Shown piece by piece: positions 17,548-24,741 of a stretch of DNA of 64,000 nucleotides; within the stretch, counting starts at the first letter, position 1; each line of letters opens with the position of its first letter. Location of the stretch: NCBI RefSeq assembly GCF_900102545.1, contig NZ_FNBN01000003.1:219330-283329 (forward strand). The letters are read 5' to 3'. Below the pieces are notes generated by a model that saw only the letters and a program-made list of their open reading frames with translations, was not told where the DNA came from and did no database searches. This DNA comes from Chitinophaga filiformis (GTDB lineage Bacteria > Bacteroidota > Bacteroidia > Chitinophagales > Chitinophagaceae). The position numbers and the translations under genes are program-made.

Positions 17548-20256
17548 TTATTTAAATAAGAGTTCTATGGCTTTTTCAAAGTTCATAGAGACTGGCTGGC
17601 CGTCAATCTCAAGCGTATAATTTACCGGTTGGGTATAATCAACTATTTCGTAGATGATTTTACCCTCTAATACAGAGCTGTCATAGTTATTAAAGCGGGC
17701 AAACACAGTATTCCCGCCTGTATGCTTCGCTCTGACAAATCCTTCTCCGAGTACTAAACCGATCTTACCATAGTCGCCGTAGAAGTACTCCTGCAGTAAC
17801 GGAATAATCTTGTTTTGGAAAGCTTCAGTAAGTTTTTCAATTGAATTAACCTGCATGAAAAAGCTATGTCCTATTAAATGATCTCTGTTTAATAAAACTT
17901 CTATACGGGTATTGATCTTATTCAGTAACGATTCAAGTTCGATACCGTTAAGTATACCCCTCTGATCTCTTAACAGCCCCTCTTTGGTGATTAAGGATCC
18001 TTGAGGGGCAATTTCATGGAAAACAAACCTTCTCCTTAGAGCTGCGTCAAGGGCTTCTACGCTGCGGTCTGCGGTGTTCATAGTACCTATTATATACAAG
18101 TTGGAAGGAACACCAAATACGTCTTTACTATACGGTAAAGTAACATAGAGTTGCTCTTCTTTACCCAGACGCTTGTTGTCTTCAATTAAAGTGATCAGCT
18201 CTCCAAATATCTGTGACATATTGCCACGGTTGATTTCATCTATAATTAACACAAAATTCCCATCTACGGACTCCACTGCCTGATTATACTTGTATTTTTG
18301 TTTAACATATTCTCCCAGTGCTTTTGTATAGGATGCCCAGTCTGATGCTTCTCCGGTTTTTAGATATTGCTCAAGCACTTCTTTTTTTATTACCCCTTCA
18401 TATGCCTTCTCCGTATTTGCGTGAAACTTTATGTTATTATTGGAGTTTTTATAAATAGTGAACTCTTTGGCGCGTACCAGGGTTTCTAAGATCAGTTTAT
18501 TGCCATCCGCGTGATCGATTTCGTTCAATAGCTGTTTATAGACAGCTTCAAAATTACTGTTCTTGATTTCTTTTTTCTGTGCGTCCAGACAGAGCTTTTT
18601 AAATATACCATTTTGAATTTCGTAAATAACATGATTATTGTCTGTGGTAGCAGGTTTTATTCCTTCAATAAAATCCTCATAGCTCATACTTTGATGGAAG
18701 GTAGTGAATATGATCCTCTCTTCCGATACTCTCTTTTGGAATTGAGTTTGAACAGCAGTTCTGTCAGCCCAGTTTAAATTTTGTTCTGCTTCTTCTCCTA
18801 TTATCCGCAAGGCTTTTTCAATAGTACTATATGTTTTTCCTGTTCCCGGTGGACCAAAGAGTATTTGATTCAGAGGGTGTTTGGAGCGAGGTTGACTAAC
18901 GGCTTCTCCCGATTTCATTTGCATAATACTCCTGATTTGATTTCCGACATTGTCTTCAAGGTATAACAAGGCTTCTTTTATTTTATCAATTAGATCGTCA
19001 TCCGTCGGATCGATACCTTCTTTATATCCAATACTTTTGGCCTTTCCCCACTGTATCCATTCACATTTTTCTGGAAGATCACCAAACCTCTTTCCAAATT
19101 CTGAAAAGTAATTTTGTTGGTCGGGACCTTCAAAATGAATGTCCACAAAATAAAAATTGCTTTTCTTATCTCTGGTCAGGGTAGACACTTCAAAATGAGC
19201 TGAGAAATTACCTATTATGCCCTCAGCGTCGCCTATCCAGGTGTACTTTTCTTTTATCCTATCTGCTTTTTTTCCGAAGGTAAACTTGCTGAGAATAGAT
19301 TCGTCTCGGGCCATACTTGCTTTTAGCTCCTCTATAACAGTACTAAAAGACTGTTCTTTTTTATCTAACATTCTATAAAATATATCCTGTGCTAAGATCT
19401 TATGATTTGTATCCGGATAAGCAGTACCTGGAAGTAGGCTGCGGAGCATCTCCAACAGCTCATCGTCTGTCTTCACATATTTCTCAATAAAATCGTCCAC
19501 CAATTTAAGATAGTGCGGATACTTTTTACCTGCTTGTGCGGGCTTCTCATTTAATAATTTGCAATATTTACTATAAAAGGAATCTTTATAAAGACTGTAA
19601 ATGTCGGGATTATAGAAAGTAAGAAAAGTAGCAATTGTGCGCTCATCATGATGATGTTTAAGCGTTCCCCCTGCCAAACGATAGATATTATCAACCGCTT
19701 TCTGAAAAGCAACGATCCTCGTCTCCAAATCAACTGATTCGTCAAAGAGGATTCTAAAGGCTTGGGCATATTCCTCAGGACTTTCTTTGGCCAGTTTATT
19801 TTTTACATCTATACCACTGTAGAAAATTAAATTGCCGTAATCTATGGCCAATATTTCTGCACCAAAATCTGGTGTATCTAATCTGGGTCTTCCTTTGTAT
19901 TTAGCCAGCAATTCCCAGTTATAAATTTCCTCTTTAAGGGCTGTTTCCACCAGGTACTGTTTATAATCTTCAACAAGCTGTTGAACAGGTCCTGTTTTGT
20001 CCGACCGGATCTCAAAATCCGGACTTAATTTAGTCAGGTATTTCTGCGCCATCAGTGTATTTAGCTCGCCATGCTCCAATGGCCGCCCATTAGCAAACTT
20101 GTTCGCAATTGAAACAATATATTTAGGCGGATAGCTTTTGTTGTTATAGATTAGTTCATGGACTTTTGAATCTACTGAGGCATCTTTTAAACCGTTTGTG
20201 TCAATATCGGCTATTGCCATCAATATATGATCTTTAGTGATGTTGGTAGGGATCAT
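17548..20256 (-). CDS. mcrB: McrB-family AAA+ GTPase with non-canonical N-terminal domains
   Basis: Motor subunit of the McrBC restriction system. The Walker A motif GPPGTGKT is at residues 468-475, Walker B LIIDEINRGN near 668-677 and sensor GTMNTADRSVEALDAALRRR near 725-744, all diagnostic for McrB. The start at 20256 was preferred over the upstream one at 20331 because MIPTNITKDHILMAI begins a recognisable domain and the first 25 codons do not. Residues 1-80 with NKSYPPKYIVSIANK look like the N-terminal head domain of ScoMcrA-like enzymes; residues about 85-440 are a large helical and mixed region not recognised. 902 residues is about twice the E. coli McrB length, so substrate choice may differ. 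Confidence 0.9.
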   Translation of the reverse strand: MIPTNITKDHILMAIADIDTNGLKDASVDSKVHELIYNNKSYPPKYIVSIANKFANGRPLEHGELNTLMAQKYLTKLSPDFEIRSDKTGPVQQLVEDYKQYLVETALKEEIYNWELLAKYKGRPRLDTPDFGAEILAIDYGNLIFYSGIDVKNKLAKESPEEYAQAFRILFDESVDLETRIVAFQKAVDNIYRLAGGTLKHHHDERTIATFLTFYNPDIYSLYKDSFYSKYCKLLNEKPAQAGKKYPHYLKLVDDFIEKYVKTDDELLEMLRSLLPGTAYPDTNHKILAQDIFYRMLDKKEQSFSTVIEELKASMARDESILSKFTFGKKADRIKEKYTWIGDAEGIIGNFSAHFEVSTLTRDKKSNFYFVDIHFEGPDQQNYFSEFGKRFGDLPEKCEWIQWGKAKSIGYKEGIDPTDDDLIDKIKEALLYLEDNVGNQIRSIMQMKSGEAVSQPRSKHPLNQILFGPPGTGKTYSTIEKALRIIGEEAEQNLNWADRTAVQTQFQKRVSEERIIFTTFHQSMSYEDFIEGIKPATTDNNHVIYEIQNGIFKKLCLDAQKKEIKNSNFEAVYKQLLNEIDHADGNKLILETLVRAKEFTIYKNSNNNIKFHANTEKAYEGVIKKEVLEQYLKTGEASDWASYTKALGEYVKQKYKYNQAVESVDGNFVLIIDEINRGNMSQIFGELITLIEDNKRLGKEEQLYVTLPYSKDVFGVPSNLYIIGTMNTADRSVEALDAALRRRFVFHEIAPQGSLITKEGLLRDQRGILNGIELESLLNKINTRIEVLLNRDHLIGHSFFMQVNSIEKLTEAFQNKIIPLLQEYFYGDYGKIGLVLGEGFVRAKHTGGNTVFARFNNYDSSVLEGKIIYEIVDYTQPVNYTLEIDGQPVSMNFEKAIELLFK

Positions 20257-20332
20257 CTTCGTTGGGGATGTTTTCGGATTATAAATTCTTAGAAACAGTA
20301 AACAAGCTGGCAATATAAGACTTTTCGGCATT

Positions 20333-20668
20333 TTGATTGCTCATGCCGGACATATCCTGAAAATCCGGTTTGTACTTCAGCCATTCTCCTTCGTATTTCT
20401 GATAGAGGGTGAAGATATGTATCAAATGATATTGGAAACCCGGGATACTGAAGAAGCCAGCTATTTATGGCATTTTGAAAAACAACGGGCACTTTTACCT
20501 GCCTTTTTAAAAGAATTGGACCGGCAACTGGATATCATCAGAAATCAGGGTCGACACGTCTTCATCACTTCTGCTCCTGAAAATTTCAACCGCGTTGTCC
20601 ATGACTACAGTAATGAACAGAAAGGGTTCATTACCTGGAAATATATGTTGGAAGAGCGTCTGATATGA
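20333..20668 (+). CDS. Small unknown protein, possibly the tail of a lost gene
   Basis: The frame is open from a stop at 20282 through to 20668. A TTG at 20333 gives 111 residues; an ATG at 20417 (MYQMILETRDTEEASYLW) gives 83. The sequence ILETRDTEEASYLWHFEK and PENFNRVVHDYSNEQKGF reads like a real, conserved protein domain, but I cannot name it. Because the frame continues open upstream into the mcrB 5' region and has no good start, it may be the C-terminal piece of a larger gene cut when the mcrBC pair arrived. Divergent from mcrB. Confidence 0.45.
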   Translation: MIAHAGHILKIRFVLQPFSFVFLIEGEDMYQMILETRDTEEASYLWHFEKQRALLPAFLKELDRQLDIIRNQGRHVFITSAPENFNRVVHDYSNEQKGFITWKYMLEERLI

Positions 20669-20812
20669 TAATTAGCCATTTAAAACAACATTCCCCTTCT
20701 TTGTGGCTACAATAGGCTTATCTTACATTTAATCATTTCTTGTTGACTACCTTGAATTGAAGCTCCATTACACAATGCATACGGAAGAAAATGCGACATT
20801 ACTTAAGACGCA

Positions 20813-21247
20813 TTATTCCATTTCAAGAAGCGTTACATGCGCGGCAACTGCCCTCCATTTCCCTTCTCTTTTTACATACACATCCTGGTAGCAATTTTTC
20901 CCTTTTACATCTTTACCATCTATCTTCATTATAAATGTTGTATACGCTGTAATCAATCCAACATCAGGGGTTAACAATTTGACATCCACATTATCAATTT
21001 TTACCGCGACCGTTTCCTGCTTATCCAGGTTAGCTATAATATCATGTTTAGACATTTTGGTTCCTTTAGGAGATATCAAAACAAAATCATCCGCAAAGAT
21101 CCTATTCAGTGTGGCAGCGTCTTTCTTTGGATACGAGTTAAGCCAGTCCTGATTGATGCTGGTTAGCTCTTCAACGTCCGTTCTGGTCTGTGAAAATGTG
21201 TGCTGAATAGGTAATGCCAGCAAAATTGAAAGTAGGAGCCTGACCAT
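20813..21247 (-). CDS. Secreted DUF4440/SnoaL-like protein
   Basis: The 144-residue protein has a signal peptide (MVRLLLSILLALPIQHTFSQ) and then an NTF2/SnoaL-like cone fold of the DUF4440 type: LTSINQDWLNSYPKKDAATLNRIFADDFVLISPKG is the first helix pair and strand, and the C-terminal strands end GKWRAVAAHVTLLE. Such proteins are often periplasmic and of unknown ligand. It is single, with no operon partners, and marks the return to ordinary chromosomal genes to the right of the defence island. Confidence 0.8.
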   Translation of the reverse strand: MVRLLLSILLALPIQHTFSQTRTDVEELTSINQDWLNSYPKKDAATLNRIFADDFVLISPKGTKMSKHDIIANLDKQETVAVKIDNVDVKLLTPDVGLITAYTTFIMKIDGKDVKGKNCYQDVYVKREGKWRAVAAHVTLLEME

Positions 21248-21416
21248 ATTACTGATTATTGGGAGATGGTAATTATAGTTGTCAAGATTAACTATTGGAA
21301 GTTAAATAATTTTTTTAGACGATTCCTGGGAATCCACCTGACAATATCTCTGTAGAAGATTGTGACCCAAGATACATTGAGCAAGTTAAGCCAGCTTGTC
21401 CCTACTTTTACTTTTT

Positions 21417-21451
21417 CTTACAATTTCGGAATCCAATTCCGAAATTGTAAG
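21417..21451. repeat. Perfect 16-bp inverted repeat with 3-nt loop
   Basis: CTTACAATTTCGGAAT, CCA, then its exact reverse complement. No T-tract follows on the plus strand, although T-rich sequence precedes it. The arm segment gaaattgtaag recurs as a direct repeat at 21465-21475. It could be a bidirectional terminator, a protein-binding cruciform or a mobile-element relic. Confidence 0.75.
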
Positions 21452-21568
21452 AAATTGGATATATGAAATTGTAAGTAATTGATTATTATTTTATTATTGC
21501 TAATTAAACAGGCGCAATGTCGGCCTCCCTTCTTCCGCCAACCCCTTCCATAATCCACTTTTTCCTTT

Positions 21569-21672
21569 GAAATTGTCCCGACTTAAGTCCAACTCAAGTC
21601 CTATTCATATTCGACTGAAGTTCTATTCTATAAGCTCATTAAAGGCTGATTATAAGGTCATTACAATAGCCC
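21569..21672. repeat. Second 11-bp phased degenerate repeat array
   Basis: Five consecutive 11-mers at 21569-21623 end in C: gaaattgtccc, gacttaagtcc, aactcaagtcc, tattcatattc, gactgaagttc. After a 14-nt unit, attaaaggctg, attataaggtc and a 13-nt unit attacaatagccc follow. The pattern (A/T-rich body, AAG near the end, terminal C or CC) matches the array at 5428-5570 but is less regular. Confidence 0.55.
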
Positions 21673-21807
21673 AATAGGATATATAAGTGTACCTCTTATA
21701 CCATTATAATGCCCTTAAGAAATAAAATCTCAATCGAACAAAGAAGCCTAACTATCAGTTGATTAACCCCACTTTTTCCGTAAATTGAATAAAATCTATT
21801 GCCTGTT

Positions 21808-22725
21808 ATGGCCCAAAACTTCAACATCCTTACTCAAGGTCTCTCCGGCCATGTCGGAGACCTGATCTATTACGAGCGTAACGGCAAACAATTCTGCCGT
21901 AAAATGCCTCAATATGGCCCGGACAGCATGTCCGCCGCCAGTAAACAAAGCAGCCGCGAATTCGCAAAGGCCAGCAAGGCCGCGAAATCGATCCGTGCTG
22001 CCCTGAACGGTATCTGGCAGCCGGCGAAGGACGAAACGACCGTATACAGGCTAAATAAGGCCGTTTATGCGGCGCTGAGAGAAGACACCCAGCCAAGAGG
22101 CAAACGTGTATTCAGCCCTGCTGCCTTGCATCAACACCTGAAAGATTTCCGCTATAATAAGAAAGCTGTCATGACCATCGGGGGTATAGACACGGTACGC
22201 CAGGAAAACGGTAGCATTGAGATAAAACTCCCGAAGAACTGGCAACACTGGCTGAAACCACCCAAAGACGCCCGTTATATTCAGCTCCAGGCCGTAGCGC
22301 TGGATATGGACCTTGAGCAGCATACCTGCCTCGGAAGTACCACAGCTGCCAGCTGCGTGCCACTGGGAGAAAAACAACACACCCTGTTGCTGCCCGCTAA
22401 ACCGGTCAGGGTCACCGCTACGATCGTCCTTTTACAGATTCGCTTTCTGCATACGAACGCCGGTATTCAGCCCGCCGGTACAACAAGCAGTGAGCAAGCA
22501 TTTGTGACAGCAGTATTGGCCCCGGTATTACCATTGATGGAAAAGACAAAAGGGCCAGTCAAAACATCCAGGATTGCGAAGCGAAGCCGTTCCGCAGCCG
22601 AGATGTTGGATAGCAAGCCACAGGAAAAGACAATGCCTTCGCATAAAGAACAAACAAAGTTTGCCATCAGGGAAAGATTCATTCAGGGAGGACTGATCCC
22701 TCTGCCGGATATACCGGAAGGATGA
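21808..22725 (+). CDS. Bacteroidota-specific unknown protein (DUF6266-like N-terminus)
   Basis: The ATG at 21808 gives 305 residues; the frame is open three codons further to a TTG. The N-terminus MAQNFNILTQGLSGHVGDLIYYERNG resembles a family of Bacteroidota proteins starting with LSGKIGNLVFYQRNGKTYVRK, which I recall as DUF6266-like. The middle is basic and contains strand-like stretches; the C-terminal 60 residues are low-complexity and basic. No signal peptide or membrane segment. Single gene with a long upstream gap. Function unknown. Confidence 0.65.
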   Translation: MAQNFNILTQGLSGHVGDLIYYERNGKQFCRKMPQYGPDSMSAASKQSSREFAKASKAAKSIRAALNGIWQPAKDETTVYRLNKAVYAALREDTQPRGKRVFSPAALHQHLKDFRYNKKAVMTIGGIDTVRQENGSIEIKLPKNWQHWLKPPKDARYIQLQAVALDMDLEQHTCLGSTTAASCVPLGEKQHTLLLPAKPVRVTATIVLLQIRFLHTNAGIQPAGTTSSEQAFVTAVLAPVLPLMEKTKGPVKTSRIAKRSRSAAEMLDSKPQEKTMPSHKEQTKFAIRERFIQGGLIPLPDIPEG

Positions 22726-22781
22726 AACATAAGACTGATTTAATCACAATCCAATAAGAAAGTCTGCACAAACAATAAGCT

Positions 22782-22807
22782 AAAAAGCCTGGAAACTAGT
22801 CCCAGGC
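22782..22807 (-). terminator. Terminator after the DUF1330 gene
   Basis: On the minus strand GCCTGG (22802-22807), a 9-nt loop, CCAGGC (22787-22792) then TTTTT. It lies 16 bp after the stop codon of the DUF1330 gene. Confidence 0.65.
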
Positions 22808-22822
22808 CTTTGGTATGCTTTC

Positions 22823-23119
22823 CTATTGCCGTACAAATTCCTTCACCAACACCATCGTACAATTCGTCGTCGAACGATGCCTGATCGCTTTCACGGGCTG
22901 ATACTCCGGATCGGTATAACAAGCCAATGCCGCCTCCTCCGACGGAAACCTGATAATAGCATTCATGCTTTTGGCTACGCCTTCTACAGCGATTGCATTT
23001 AGATCCGAAGCCACTACTTCAGCACCATACTTCTGCAGTAATTTATACACAGGAGCAGCATAATTCGCATACTCCTCCATATCAATGATGTCATAACTAT
23101 TGATATAATAAACCGCCAT
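22823..23119 (-). CDS. DUF1330 family protein
   Basis: The 98-residue protein fits the DUF1330 family, small ferredoxin-like-fold dimers: MAVYYINSYDIIDMEEYANYAAPVYKLLQKYGAEVVASD opens the domain and FPSEEAALACYTDPEYQPVKAIR is the second helix-strand unit, both typical. Cytoplasmic, no cofactors visible. It lies 18 bp after the DinB gene and probably shares its transcript with it. Role unknown. Confidence 0.85.
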   Translation of the reverse strand: MAVYYINSYDIIDMEEYANYAAPVYKLLQKYGAEVVASDLNAIAVEGVAKSMNAIIRFPSEEAALACYTDPEYQPVKAIRHRSTTNCTMVLVKEFVRQ

Positions 23120-23137
23120 TTACGAAAAGATTATAGG

Positions 23138-23545
23138 TTAAAAAATATATTCCGGCGGAGTAATGCCTTTGCAACGCAAATAAGTTGTTGCCTGCCCTCT
23201 GTGATGCGTAATATGATCCACGACACCAAAGAATCCAACGATAGATTCTTCATCCTTCGCCATCTTATCCACTGTATTTTCAAGTACTACGAAAGCCTCT
23301 TCAAGCCATGCAATGGTTGCATCTTTGTCCGCAGTTACTGCCGGTGGCTCCCAGGCCACATCCTCTTTTTGGATCAGTGTTCCTTTGAACCAGTAGATCC
23401 CGTAACCAATATGATGCATCAGTTCCCGGAAACTCCAAACGTCTGCTGTTGGCTTAAAATCATAATGTGCGGATGGCATTCCGTTAGCCACTGCCAGGGT
23501 GTAAGTTTTTGAATTTTCCAGCTTGGCCAGTAATTGCTTTTTCAT
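23138..23545 (-). CDS. DinB-family protein
   Basis: Four-helix-bundle protein of the DinB/YfiT superfamily, 135 residues from the ATG at 23545; the alternative start 8 codons earlier (23569) adds MFHQNKHC, which does not fit. The metal-binding His positions are visible as LMHHIGYG near residue 47 and VDHITHHRGQ near residue 112. Members include thiol-dependent transferases; the substrate here cannot be told. It is between an AraC regulator and DUF1330 on the same strand, likely a three-gene unit under that regulator. Confidence 0.85.
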   Translation of the reverse strand: MKKQLLAKLENSKTYTLAVANGMPSAHYDFKPTADVWSFRELMHHIGYGIYWFKGTLIQKEDVAWEPPAVTADKDATIAWLEEAFVVLENTVDKMAKDEESIVGFFGVVDHITHHRGQATTYLRCKGITPPEYIF

Positions 23546-23614
23546 ACAATGTTTATTTTGATGAAACAAAGCTAAAAAGCTCGTCTGGCGTTGACTTAAG
23601 ACATCTTGCTGTTT

Positions 23615-24472
23615 TTAGGTCCGTAGTTGAGAGGGAGCCTTTCCATATATGTTTTTATACGACGCAGAGAAATGCTCCAGGCTATTGAACCCACAGGAGA
23701 AAGCAATATCAGTGATAGGCAGATGGGTATTCCTGATTAACAAAGTAGCTTGGGTCAGCCTTACCTTTAATAGATATGTATAAGGCGTAACGCCTGTTAA
23801 CTGTTTAAATAAACGGCTGAAATGAAAGGGACTTAAATGACCTATACCTGCCAGTTCAGTTAATGAAATATCATCGGTAAAACGGTCATTAATATAATAC
23901 TTCACCGATTCAATGATCGGAAGATAAAACTTCTTCTGTTTATAGCTCAGCAGAGGATGTTCTTGCGGAGCGCCAGCTGATATCACCATTAATAGAAGAT
24001 TAGCAACAAGCTGCTCTATAAACAATGAATCATGACGTGATTTCGCAAGTTCACAAAAGATGATATGATGCAGATGCTCCGTTTGCGGCGTCGCCTTTAT
24101 TAAGACCGACTGTATATCCGGATTATTAAAAAACCAGGAAAACTCATTAGTCTGTCCCTTGAATGACTCCAGATGCTCAGCAGGCAATGAAAAGATAGTA
24201 CACTCATCAGGAAGATCGTGTACATGTCCCACTCTGTGCTCATACCCCTGCTTACAGACCAGGAATAATCCATGGTGAGCATCAAGGTCATCTCTAAACA
24301 CTTTAAACTCGAAATTCCCCTTGCGTACATAAGCAATAGAGAAAGTTTCCTGTGATTCAGTTTTTGACACCGTACACTCCGTACATCTGCATAAAAAGTT
24401 ATGCACCGTACACAATTGTGACTCGTAAAGTGTGGTAATATCTGCCTGCATAGCCTTGTAAATATATGACAA
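23615..24472 (-). CDS. AraC-family transcriptional regulator
   Basis: The 285-residue protein has an N-terminal ligand-binding region (about 1-170) with several Cys at its start (CTVHNFLCRCTECTV, possibly a redox or metal site) and a C-terminal AraC double helix-turn-helix. The latter shows ISLTELAGIGHLSPFHFSRLF (split across helices), GVTPYTYLLKVRL and ITDIAFSCGFNSLEHFSASY. It precedes the DinB and DUF1330 genes, which it probably controls. An ATG seven codons downstream is an alternative start. Confidence 0.88.
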   Translation of the reverse strand: MSYIYKAMQADITTLYESQLCTVHNFLCRCTECTVSKTESQETFSIAYVRKGNFEFKVFRDDLDAHHGLFLVCKQGYEHRVGHVHDLPDECTIFSLPAEHLESFKGQTNEFSWFFNNPDIQSVLIKATPQTEHLHHIIFCELAKSRHDSLFIEQLVANLLLMVISAGAPQEHPLLSYKQKKFYLPIIESVKYYINDRFTDDISLTELAGIGHLSPFHFSRLFKQLTGVTPYTYLLKVRLTQATLLIRNTHLPITDIAFSCGFNSLEHFSASYKNIYGKAPSQLRT

Positions 24473-24662
24473 AGTAAAGCGGCATGAGTGACAACAGTAT
24501 GTCAGCAGGAAAAGTACCAGGCTGATGCTTCCAATGTCATTTTGATAGATCTAAGCTGCAAGTGTACTAATACGATCCGTCCTCCCGTCGTTTAAACCAA
24601 AAATCAACGTATGTAAATGCAAAATTAACATATTGTTTCTACCATAAATCAGCATAAACAAA

Positions 24663-24698
24663 CAGGCCTGAGCACAGTATTTCCACTGCTCAGGCCTG
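24663..24698 (-). terminator. Terminator after the TonB-dependent receptor
   Basis: A perfect 12-bp stem, CAGGCCTGAGCA with a 12-nt loop, followed on the minus strand by T-rich sequence; 44 bp after the receptor's stop codon. The remaining gap 24473-24662 holds nothing recognisable. Confidence 0.75.
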
Positions 24699-24741
24699 GT
24701 AAAATAATCTTACACGGCTGAATCATCCAGCGCATTGAACA

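Larger units (their letters stand above)
21248..21807. other. 560-bp gene-free region with structured repeats
   Basis: No credible gene. It holds a perfect 16-bp inverted repeat (21417-21451), a direct copy of part of its arm (gaaattgtaag at 21441 and 21465) and an 11-bp phased array (21569-21672), each listed separately. Confidence 0.7.
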
